Shown here piece by piece: positions 48,145 through 55,615 of a stretch of DNA of 64,000 bases. Origin of the DNA: Candidatus Methylomirabilis lanthanidiphila (GTDB lineage: Bacteria > Methylomirabilota > Methylomirabilia > Methylomirabilales > Methylomirabilaceae). The stretch spans positions 1-64,000 of the forward strand of contig CABIKM010000012.1 of NCBI GenBank assembly GCA_902196205.1. Direction: 5' to 3'. The first letter of the stretch is position 1; each line of letters begins with the position of its first letter. The notes under the pieces are model-generated. The model saw only the letters and a list, made by a program, of their open reading frames with translations. It was not told the origin of the DNA and made no database searches. The translations under genes and the position numbers were made by a program.

Positions 48145-49116
48145 ATGGATGTGCTGCAGGCGGGAGTCGGTGAATTCAGCGTGACAGATCCGGACGAGCT
48201 GCGCGCCTTCATGCGGACCGAGAAGCGGCGGGAGATGGTGGATAAGGTCATGCCAGAGGCTGAGGCGGTTCGCCGGTACGTGAAGGACGGCGATTACGTC
48301 AGCTTCGACTTCTCCTCCTTTACTCGCGGTCCGGCCTCCCTTGTCCGTGAGATCATTCGCCAGCGGCGGACGCAGCTCTGGTTTGCGGCCAAGTTTACGC
48401 TGATGGAGACCACGCTACTGGCGGCCGGCGGCTGCCTGCGGGGGGTCGATGTAGGCTTCCTGGGCCTTGGCCGTCTGATCAGCAAGTTCGTGGAGGAGGG
48501 GCGGATCAAGGTCACCGAGTGGACCAACGGGACGCTCACGCTGCGCCACTTGGCCGGGGCGATGGGGGTGCCGTTCCTGCCGACCAGGAGTCTCCTGGCC
48601 ACCGACACGCTGACCTATTCCGGCGCCAAGGTGGTTCAGGACCCCTTCACCGGCAAGCCGATCGCGCTGGTCCCGGCCGTGAACCCCGATGTGGGGCTGA
48701 TCCATGTCCATCAGTGCGACATCTATGGCAACGCCCGCTGCTTCGGTCCGGGCGTGTCGCCCCTGGAGACGGCGATGGCCTCCAAACGGACCATCATCTC
48801 CACCGAGGAGATCATTACGACCGACGATATCCGCAAGGCGCCGTCGAAGACCACCATCCCGTACTACATGGTGGATGCCGTCGTCAATGCCCCGTTTGGG
48901 TGTCTGCCGGGCGGGACACAGGGGATCTACGAAATGGACACAGGGCACTTCCTGGAGTTCATGGACGCGTCGCGCGACGAGCAGAAGATGGCCGCCTATC
49001 TCGAGAAGTATGTCTACAGCGTGGCCTCCCACGAGGAGTTTCTGGAGAAGCGGGTGGGGATGGCCAGGCTGCTCGCGCTGAAGCGGCAGGCCGTCATCAA
49101 GGAGGGCTACCAGTGA
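48145..49116 (+). CDS. CoA-transferase family I, subunit A
   Basis: 323 aa from ATG 48145 behind GGGAGG; a GTG at 48115 lies in the upstream repeat. KVMPEAEAVRRYVKDGDYVSFDFSSFTRGPASLVREI and later CDIYGNARCFGPGVSPLETAMAS resemble the glutaconate/3-oxoacid-type alpha subunits. Moves CoA between acyl groups. Coupled to subunit B by GTGA overlap. Probably part of the same acyl-CoA pathway as the upstream dehydrogenase and MeaB. Confidence 0.88.
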   Translation: MDVLQAGVGEFSVTDPDELRAFMRTEKRREMVDKVMPEAEAVRRYVKDGDYVSFDFSSFTRGPASLVREIIRQRRTQLWFAAKFTLMETTLLAAGGCLRGVDVGFLGLGRLISKFVEEGRIKVTEWTNGTLTLRHLAGAMGVPFLPTRSLLATDTLTYSGAKVVQDPFTGKPIALVPAVNPDVGLIHVHQCDIYGNARCFGPGVSPLETAMASKRTIISTEEIITTDDIRKAPSKTTIPYYMVDAVVNAPFGCLPGGTQGIYEMDTGHFLEFMDASRDEQKMAAYLEKYVYSVASHEEFLEKRVGMARLLALKRQAVIKEGYQ

Positions 49117-49907
49117 ACGGTCCGGCGTTCACCGAGTCGGAGTTCATGATCTGCCAGTGCGCCCGGCTGATCCGGGACGGCACCCTAGTCTTTATCGGCT
49201 ATGGGATGCCGCAGATCGCCGCGATCCTTGCCCAGCGCCTGCACGCCCCCCGGATGGTCCAGGTCTACGAATTCGGCGCAGTCGGGGCGCTCCCTGAGAC
49301 GCCGTTCGTCCGTTTTACGATGGGCGGGCCCCGCAACTGCTATCGGTCGCTGGCCTGGACGAACATGAACACCATCTTCGCGCAGGCCCAGCTCGGGATG
49401 ATCGATATGGGCGTCCTCGGCGCCACCCAGATCGACCGGTTCGGCAACCTCAACTCGACGATGACCGGGCGCGACTACCACCGCCCCGAGAAGCGATTTC
49501 CCGGAAGCGGAGGGGCCAACGAGGTGCTGTCCCAGTGCTGGCAGACGGTGATCATTGTCAAGCACGAGCGCCGCCGTTTCGTGGAGAAGGTGGATTTCGT
49601 GACCTCACCCGGATTTCTTGACGGCACGCCCGGAGCGCGCGAGCGGGCCGGCCTGCCGAAAGATACCGGACCCTGGCGGGTGGCCACCTCCAAGGCCCTC
49701 TACGGATTTGACGACCAGACCAGGCAGATGATCCTGCTGAGTGTCCTGCGCGGCCTGAGCGTGGATGACGCCCTGAAAGAGATGGAGTTTACTCCCCTCA
49801 TCGCGTCACAACTTGAGGAGCTCGCACCCCCGACGGATGAGGAGCTTCGCATCCTTCGGGAGGAGATCGACCCCGATCGCGCGATCATCGGTACCGCCGG
49901 GGAGTGA
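49113..49907 (+). CDS. CoA-transferase family I, subunit B
   Basis: 264 aa, GTG start overlapping the subunit A stop, with AAGGAGGG upstream. VQVYEFGAVGALPETP near residue 50 holds the glutamate that forms the glutamyl-CoA thioester in this family. GVLGATQIDRFGNLNST and GSGGANEV follow. The last 44 bases recur in diverged form at 54907-54950, on the far side of the lanthipeptide-like cluster. Confidence 0.88.
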   Translation: MNGPAFTESEFMICQCARLIRDGTLVFIGYGMPQIAAILAQRLHAPRMVQVYEFGAVGALPETPFVRFTMGGPRNCYRSLAWTNMNTIFAQAQLGMIDMGVLGATQIDRFGNLNSTMTGRDYHRPEKRFPGSGGANEVLSQCWQTVIIVKHERRRFVEKVDFVTSPGFLDGTPGARERAGLPKDTGPWRVATSKALYGFDDQTRQMILLSVLRGLSVDDALKEMEFTPLIASQLEELAPPTDEELRILREEIDPDRAIIGTAGE

Positions 49908-49994
49908 TAGACCTCCGCCTAACGGTGAAAGCGCTTTTCAGGGAAAAAGGAAGACGATGTCTGTTCGGTTTCCCAGTGATCACGTTTTTTCCCC

Positions 49995-50023
49995 TTGACA
50001 GGATGGGGGTAGCTTTCTATGCT
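49995..50023 (+). promoter_or_regulatory. Sigma70-type promoter of the RiPP cluster
   Basis: TTGACA at 49995-50000 and TATGCT at 50018-50023 with a 17-base spacer. Transcription would begin near 50030 and read through the 34-codon ORF, the precursor remnant and the intact precursor toward the enzymes. No terminator is apparent before 50482. Confidence 0.8.
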
Positions 50024-50086
50024 TCCCATATTGTGACGTAAATCTAATACTGCGTGTGGAGTAAGGGTGCTGCAGTGGAGGCTCAG

Positions 50087-50191
50087 ATGACCACGACAGC
50101 CACGGTGGTGTCCCCAATGCCATCGAACGCGCCTATCGTGCCTGCGAACAAGGTAGCGCACGAGGCGCTTTTTTTATTCCGCGTCGCCTGA
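50087..50191 (+). CDS. Short ORF (34 aa) at the head of the RiPP cluster
   Basis: MTTTATVVSPMPSNAPIVPA... ending LFLFRVA, with GGAGG at 50077-50081 giving good spacing. It is the first ORF after the promoter. Its stop overlaps the start of the degenerate precursor (TGATG). No family is recognised. It may be a leader peptide, a small precursor, or the N-terminal remnant of an older precursor gene. No cysteine is present. Confidence 0.4.
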   Translation: MTTTATVVSPMPSNAPIVPANKVAHEALFLFRVA

Positions 50192-50420
50192 TGAGGCAGG
50201 TGCAGCAGGGGTGTTCGGGAAGATGCTGCGCAAAGATCCGCATATCGTCAGGGTTCCAACAGCGACTGGCCAACATCGAGAAGCGGGAAAAGGTAGTGAA
50301 GGAAAGCCTCACGCCTGTATCACTTGAGGAAACGGAGATCTGGAGAAAAAGCTCTCTGAGGCGCTCAACGAGCTGCGGAAGTGCAAGGCAAAGCTTGCCA
50401 AGAAATCAAAAGGAATAGCA
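50191..50420 (+). pseudogene. Frameshifted remnant of a second RiPP precursor
   Basis: Starts MRQVQQGCSGRCCAKI, then RLANIEKREKVVKESLTPVSLEETE, clearly related to the tail of the intact precursor (AVEEQEKLAHESLRPASLAEAE, residues 150-171). Near 50338 one base is missing. Shifting frame restores LEKKLSEALNELRKCKAKL, matching LEKKLIEALDEIKTIKAGL in the intact gene. The cysteine-rich part is reduced to three Cys. Most likely a decayed paralogue. Confidence 0.75.
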
Positions 50421-50481
50421 CCAAACACCGTCGCAGCCTCCACTTGGGCTGGGCTGCACACATCCGGGAAAGGAGCTCGAT

Positions 50482-51078
50482 ATGTTCAAGATCAAAGACT
50501 TGATGATCAAGATCATTCCCGAGGAAGGCAAGATGGCTGCGGAGCAGCCAGTGGGCTGCGGAGATTTTATGACGTGCGGTGGCTGCACCAACTGCACGGG
50601 GGATTGCACGGCTTGCACCAATACCCGCCAGTGCCTCGGCGGGTGCTCAGACCTCTACACATGCAAGGGGGGTTCGCGAGCGATGGCCGGATGCGGACTC
50701 ACGTGCGCGCCAAACACATGCCGGGTGTGCACGGTCGTTTGTACGGATGAGTGCAGTGCATGCTCACAACAGGTTCTCACCTGCAAGTGCACCGATAGTC
50801 CCACCTGCCGAGTCGGCACTTGCGGCTACGGCAGTTGCCAGAGGACTTACGGCGTTGCGGAGGCTCAGCAGCAGCTTACCTTGGAAAACCTTGCTGTGCT
50901 CAAGGCTCAGTTACGCCAGCAACTGGCGGCGGTTGAAGAGCAGGAAAAGCTGGCGCACGAAAGCCTCAGGCCGGCGTCTCTCGCAGAGGCGGAAGCACTG
51001 GAAAAGAAACTCATTGAAGCACTCGACGAAATCAAAACCATCAAGGCCGGCCTGAAGAAGAAGGAGAAGAAAGCATGA
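50482..51078 (+). CDS. Cysteine-rich RiPP (lanthipeptide-like) precursor with C-terminal helical tail
   Basis: 198 aa, ATG 50482 with AAAGGAG six bases upstream. A short N-terminal part (1-25) is followed by a core-like region (26-122) with 21 Cys and about 22 Ser/Thr. These are spaced two to nine residues apart (CGGCTNCTGDCTACT at 32-46, for example). Residues ~125-198 are a charged amphipathic helix ending in a Lys-rich stretch. The balanced Cys and Ser/Thr and the synthetase-like genes downstream suggest lanthionine or thioether formation. The core-before-tail order is unusual, because leaders are normally N-terminal. A metal-binding Cys-rich protein is the main alternative. Confidence 0.65.
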   Translation: MFKIKDLMIKIIPEEGKMAAEQPVGCGDFMTCGGCTNCTGDCTACTNTRQCLGGCSDLYTCKGGSRAMAGCGLTCAPNTCRVCTVVCTDECSACSQQVLTCKCTDSPTCRVGTCGYGSCQRTYGVAEAQQQLTLENLAVLKAQLRQQLAAVEEQEKLAHESLRPASLAEAEALEKKLIEALDEIKTIKAGLKKKEKKA

Positions 51079-51182
51079 CGAACGACTCTCCCAGCAGCAT
51101 CCGGAGCATCCTTGATTTGTGCGGAACTGCCGGGTGATAATCGCAGGCTGCAAGGCGCGACTGGACGTACTTGGCCGGGCTG

Positions 51183-52373
51183 ATGGCGAAGGAGAACCTG
51201 AAAACCATTCTTGAGTGTGAGTTTCGCTCGAATCCGGCATACGAAATCGTTGAGATCGAGCGGATGAACGCGGCGGAGAAATCCGCACTGCACCAACTGC
51301 GCGACGATCACGATGCCTTCGGCATTCTTCGTCCGCGTGAGAACTCCTCTCTCAGCATCAAGGCGATCTGCAAGGACACTGCTCTGCTCTTTTTCAGCCT
51401 TCAATCGGCAGGGCGGTTGCCTGCCTATCTGCTGCGTTCGCTCGACGAGCGAGGAAACCAGCACATCGCTGAACTGGTGCTCGACGGCATCTTGCAAATC
51501 TCGCGCGACGACCGGTTCGTTTCCGGCTTGGACGCACGCGATCTGATCTACAATCAGGTCGCGGTACCGGAAAATCTCAGCCGTATCGCCCGCCTTTCCA
51601 CCGAAGCGCTGAAATTCGCCCAACGCCTTCCGATCGATGACCCGATGCGCTTGTCCGCGCAGTTGTATTTTTTCAACCGAGTGCCGGTAACGCCGCGTTT
51701 GCAGAGGCGGCTGGGCGGGGAGGCGGCTTATCTTGAGTTTCTCGGAATTCACGACCAGGGTGCGTGCGGGAAGCTCCTAAAAAAACACTGGAAAAAATCG
51801 GTCGATTCACCCGAAATGCTGGGCTGGCAGTCGTGGGGTCTGAGAAAGTCCAGAGGAATGCGGCAGCGCCAAACCTACGATTATAAAATCTACGTAAGCC
51901 CGGCGCTGGATGCGGTACCCGAGATGCTGCCGCAGGTGGTGGCGGTATTCACCCAGATGGAGATCAAAAGGTTCAAGTTTGGTGCAGATCTCGCCGGCTT
52001 GGCGCGGCCCGACAAGATCGTGGCGTATCTTGAAAGCTATGAACAGGTGGAGGCCGTGGGTCGCGCCTTGGGTGAGCAGCTTGGCGATGTGCCCGTTCAC
52101 GGGGTGCCATTCACCGCAGACCTTTGCGGGGACGGTTTAATTTCCTGGGGCATGGATCCGCACGAGAGACGTGTTTTCGACTGGCAAGAAACCGCAAGCT
52201 GGCGTCTCTGGATTACCAATCATCTTGCTAGGGGGCTGCTCACCGCCCGGAGCTCGGCGCAATCTGACATTGAACCGTGGCAGTTCGCCCTCGAGCGCCT
52301 TCGCTTCGAGGGAATTGACACTGATACGTGGACGCCGATGGCGGCCTACGAGCACAAGATCAGCCAAGGTTAG
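51183..52373 (+). CDS. HopA1-like protein, candidate phospho-Ser/Thr lyase
   Basis: 396 aa from ATG 51183; a TTG four codons earlier is possible. The C-terminal half has the HopA1-type pattern: YDYKIYVSP (232-240), KFGADLAGLARPDKIVAYL (265-283), GVPFTADLCGDGLISWGMDP (307-326) and WRLWITNHLARGL (340-352). HopA1-like proteins act as lyases with separate kinases in class V lanthipeptide and thioamitide pathways. The N-terminal ~200 residues are helical and unassigned. Next to a kinase-cyclase lacking a lyase domain, it probably supplies that step (inference). Confidence 0.55.
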   Translation: MAKENLKTILECEFRSNPAYEIVEIERMNAAEKSALHQLRDDHDAFGILRPRENSSLSIKAICKDTALLFFSLQSAGRLPAYLLRSLDERGNQHIAELVLDGILQISRDDRFVSGLDARDLIYNQVAVPENLSRIARLSTEALKFAQRLPIDDPMRLSAQLYFFNRVPVTPRLQRRLGGEAAYLEFLGIHDQGACGKLLKKHWKKSVDSPEMLGWQSWGLRKSRGMRQRQTYDYKIYVSPALDAVPEMLPQVVAVFTQMEIKRFKFGADLAGLARPDKIVAYLESYEQVEAVGRALGEQLGDVPVHGVPFTADLCGDGLISWGMDPHERRVFDWQETASWRLWITNHLARGLLTARSSAQSDIEPWQFALERLRFEGIDTDTWTPMAAYEHKISQG

Positions 52374-52387
52374 AAAAGTCTCAGGCT

Positions 52388-54829
52388 ATGAAGATAACCG
52401 GCGTATTTCTTCTTCCCAAGGACGTCCAACTGGTCCAGGTCAATACGTTGCCAGAGGACAAGCGACGCCAGTTTGAGGCGGAAGACGGCGATTTTGTCAT
52501 GACGCGGCTTCGAGCCAGGAGCCCGTCAAAGGTAATCGATGCGGACATGGCGAAGCTCGTGCAACGCTTCAAGGAAGGGAAAACGATCGTGGCCGCGGTA
52601 CTGGAGTTTTGCAAAGACTGCGGTCATGACCCGGAGACGACACTGCAAGCAGCCTATCCGATTCTGGAGGAACTCATCCAGGCGAACTTTCTCGCCGCAG
52701 ACGGGTCGGAAGAGGCAGCGCCCGTGGAGGCGGGTTTGAAGCAAGGAGACGACTGGTCGGGGCTAAAAGTGATTCGGACCGTCCAGGTGCTCGAAGATTC
52801 CGAAATCTACCAAGCCAGCACGAAGGATGGCGAACTGGTTGTGCTGAAACTAGCGAGATCGGGAACGGCGGTGCAGCGCCTCACCCGGATGATTTCGCGC
52901 GAAGCGAAAATCTTGGAACACCTGAGCGGAGTTGTTTCGCCACGCGTTCGTGCCCACGGGGAATTCGAGGGTCGGCCCTATCTCGCAGCGCAGTGGTGCG
53001 AAGGTGTCCATGGCGCGCGTGCGGCGGGCCGCCTGCGCTCCATGCACGGTAGGGAAGGCCGCCGAAGGCTCCTTGATCTTTGCTGTGCCATCGCCGATGC
53101 CTACGCGTTCCTTCATGAGCAGAACGTGATTCACGGCGACGTACATCCGGGTAATCTCATTATCGGCGATGACGGCAAGGTCACTATCATCGACTTCGGC
53201 TTCGCGCGGCTGACCGCCGATGAGGGGTCGAGTCTGTCTCGCTCGCAGCGCGGCGGCTTGGGCTTCTTTTTTGAGCCAGAGTTTGCCACAGCGAGTCTGG
53301 GCAAGATGCAGAAATCCCCGCAGTCCAGCTATTTGGGAGAGCAGCACATTGTTGCGCACATGCTCTACCAGCTAATGACCGGCCACGGCTATGCCGAGTT
53401 CTCCGTCCAACGGGAAGAAAGCATGCGCCAACTGGCGGAATCCAATCCCGAACCGTTCGCACGGTGGGGTCTGGACCCGTGGCCGGACGTAGAAGCGATC
53501 CTCCGCCGGGCGCTGGCCCGGAATCCAGCGGACCGCTACGAGTCTGTGAAGGATTTGGCGAAGGCGTTGCGTTCCGCCGCGATTCCAGAGCCAGTACGTC
53601 GCGAGCCGCCGGCGCCGCCAGCGGCCACTTCACCGCTTTCCGACAGGCTCCTGTTAGATTATCTCCGCCGGTTTGATCCGGCGGGAGCGTTGTTCGCGTC
53701 CGGCTTGCCGGAGCCGCCGTATTCCTCCGTCAACTACGGCAGCGCAGGAGTGGCTTATTTTCTCTATCGGATTGCGTGCATCCGAAATGATGCATTGCTG
53801 CTTTCGTGGTCAAAGCTTTGGATTGAGAAGGCCATCAGCGAGGCTGCGTCCAAGGGCGAGCCCGCGTTCACCAACCCGGGAGGCGAAATCACGCGCGACA
53901 TCATTGGGCCAGTTGCGCTTTATCACACAGAGACTGGGCTCTACGCCGTGAAAGCTCTGATAGGACACGCCATGGGCGACATTCCATCGGAATTGGACGG
54001 CTTGGGCGGTTTCGTCAGGGAGGCACAAAAACCCTGCGACAACATTGACCTCACTCTGGGAAGCTCAGGGGTCTTACTGGGTTGCGCTTTGATGGCCGAG
54101 GCGATGCCAAATCACGCTCCGATACGCAGACTTGGCGATGTGCTGCTCAAAGAGATTTGGACTCGAATCGAATCCATGCCGGCCATCGAGGAGGAAAAAC
54201 AGTTTCGATTCACCGGTATCGCCCACGGATGGTCGGGCGTCCTTTACGCAGTCCTGATGTGGTGTCGAGCAACACAAGTCAAGCTGCCCGCGACATTGCC
54301 GGATCGGCTGGATCAGTTGGCAAATTTGGCGGAGCCGGCCGGCGCGGGAGTTCATTGGGAAAGGAAAGTGCGGTCTGCGCGCCATCGTGATCCATCTGAC
54401 GTTTCACCAAGTTGGTGTAATGGAACGGGCGGCATGATCCACTTGTGGACGCTTGCCCACCAAATGCTTCGCGACCAGCGGTTCTTGGAACTGGCGGAAG
54501 GCTCGGCATGGAATGTGATCGAGGCCTCAGACAGTGTTGATCAGATTTGCTGCGGTCGTCCGGGGCAGACCTACGGAGTGATCAATCTTTTCAAGCATAC
54601 CGGTGAAAGCCGATGGCTCGGCCATGCCAAAGCGATGGCGGAAAAGTGCTTGCGCTTGACGACTCCACCGCATGGAACTCAAGTCCCGTCGTTTTACTAT
54701 GGCCTCTACAAAGGGCCGGTAGGTTCAGCGCTGCTCTCCGCGGACATTGAAACTCCGTCGGAGGCTTACATGCCGATGTTCGAATCGGAAGGCTGGGCGA
54801 ACGGCTTTGGGATGAAGATGCCCGCATGA
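52388..54829 (+). CDS. PqqD-like/kinase/LanC-like fusion, lanthipeptide-synthetase-type
   Basis: 813 aa from ATG 52388. Residues ~25-105 resemble a PqqD-type RiPP recognition element (SPSKVIDADMAKLVQRFKEG ... DPETTLQAAYPILEELIQANFL). Residues ~125-400 are a protein-kinase domain: K154, E172, HGDVHPGN (249-256) and DFG (269-271). Residues ~415-813 are a LanC-like cyclase: H613 in AHGWSG, C677 in SWCNGTGG, and C721-C722-G723 where most LanC proteins have CHG. No OspF-like lyase domain is present, unlike class III/IV synthetases; the HopA1-like neighbour may fill that role. Confidence 0.75.
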   Translation: MKITGVFLLPKDVQLVQVNTLPEDKRRQFEAEDGDFVMTRLRARSPSKVIDADMAKLVQRFKEGKTIVAAVLEFCKDCGHDPETTLQAAYPILEELIQANFLAADGSEEAAPVEAGLKQGDDWSGLKVIRTVQVLEDSEIYQASTKDGELVVLKLARSGTAVQRLTRMISREAKILEHLSGVVSPRVRAHGEFEGRPYLAAQWCEGVHGARAAGRLRSMHGREGRRRLLDLCCAIADAYAFLHEQNVIHGDVHPGNLIIGDDGKVTIIDFGFARLTADEGSSLSRSQRGGLGFFFEPEFATASLGKMQKSPQSSYLGEQHIVAHMLYQLMTGHGYAEFSVQREESMRQLAESNPEPFARWGLDPWPDVEAILRRALARNPADRYESVKDLAKALRSAAIPEPVRREPPAPPAATSPLSDRLLLDYLRRFDPAGALFASGLPEPPYSSVNYGSAGVAYFLYRIACIRNDALLLSWSKLWIEKAISEAASKGEPAFTNPGGEITRDIIGPVALYHTETGLYAVKALIGHAMGDIPSELDGLGGFVREAQKPCDNIDLTLGSSGVLLGCALMAEAMPNHAPIRRLGDVLLKEIWTRIESMPAIEEEKQFRFTGIAHGWSGVLYAVLMWCRATQVKLPATLPDRLDQLANLAEPAGAGVHWERKVRSARHRDPSDVSPSWCNGTGGMIHLWTLAHQMLRDQRFLELAEGSAWNVIEASDSVDQICCGRPGQTYGVINLFKHTGESRWLGHAKAMAEKCLRLTTPPHGTQVPSFYYGLYKGPVGSALLSADIETPSEAYMPMFESEGWANGFGMKMPA

Positions 54830-54906
54830 ACCGATGCTCAGCAAGTATGAACTTGGAAAGATTCGGGGGCGTGGCACTGCTCGGGCGCGATGGCCGATCG
54901 CTGCGT

Positions 54907-54950
54907 AGATCGACCCCGATCGCACGATCATCGGCGCTGCCGGGGATTAA
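54907..54950 (+). pseudogene. Duplicate fragment of the CoA-transferase B 3' end
   Basis: Forty-four bases, reading IDPDRTIIGAAGD then stop, match the end of the subunit B gene at 49864-49907 (IDPDRAIIGTAGE) with six mismatches. No longer part of that gene is present. The stop overlaps the end of convergent msrQ. It marks the right edge of the RiPP island. Confidence 0.8.
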
Positions 54951-55612
54951 TTCCCACGCATCTCATCGGCGGTCCCGGTCAGCCAATGGCCTCCACGAAG
55001 CCATGCCGGAAGACCTAACCAGCCTTGGCTTCGCATCCAATCCCACAGGCGGACACCCAGCAGGACGGCCAGTATGGCGGCGTAGAGATACGGGTCGTTC
55101 ACTCCCTTCTTGACCAGCCACAGGTAGTGCAGCACGCCTAGCAGCCCGATGAGGTAAACCAGCCTGTGCAGTCGGCGCCAGCTCCTGCCCCCTAGACGTT
55201 TCACCATGCCTGATGTGGAGGTGGCCGCCAGCGGCATCAGCAACGTCAGGGCGAGCATGCCGACGGTGATGTAGGGCCGCTTGACGATGTCGGGTATCAG
55301 TTCCCCCCATTCGAAAAAGTGGTCGACCGCGATCCAGACGGTGAAGTGGAGGCAGACATAGAAGAACGCGAACAATCCCAGCAGGCGCCGGAGGCTCATC
55401 TGCCACCCGATCCCGAACACGATGCGAAGAGGCGTCGGCGCGAGGCTGGCAAGTAGGAGTCGGAGCGTGGTATCGCCAAGCAGGTTCGTGGTGTACGAGA
55501 TCGGATTGGCGCCGAGCCCGTTGGTAAAAACGCGATACAGGAGGAGCAGCAGGGGCGACAATGCAATCCCCCACACGGCGCTCTTCAGGATGATGCGGGC
55601 TCGCTTGGACAT
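54947..55612 (-). CDS. msrQ: Methionine sulfoxide reductase haem subunit MsrQ
   Basis: 221 aa inner-membrane cytochrome b with about six hydrophobic segments. Haem-ligand histidines lie in YVCLHFTVWIAVDHFF and GRSWRRLHRLVYLIGLLGVLHYLW, as in MsrQ/YedZ. It passes electrons to MsrP in the periplasm. It follows msrP by three bases on the minus strand. The C-terminal ~20 residues are a soluble tail. Confidence 0.93.
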   Translation of the reverse strand: MSKRARIILKSAVWGIALSPLLLLLYRVFTNGLGANPISYTTNLLGDTTLRLLLASLAPTPLRIVFGIGWQMSLRRLLGLFAFFYVCLHFTVWIAVDHFFEWGELIPDIVKRPYITVGMLALTLLMPLAATSTSGMVKRLGGRSWRRLHRLVYLIGLLGVLHYLWLVKKGVNDPYLYAAILAVLLGVRLWDWMRSQGWLGLPAWLRGGHWLTGTADEMRGN

Positions 55613-55615
55613 AGG

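Noticed and set aside
50482-51078. Simple metallothionein or zinc-ribbon protein
   Set aside because: The Cys density allows it, but the matching number of Ser/Thr, the related remnant and the adjacent kinase-LanC enzyme make a RiPP precursor more likely. Kept as the stated alternative.
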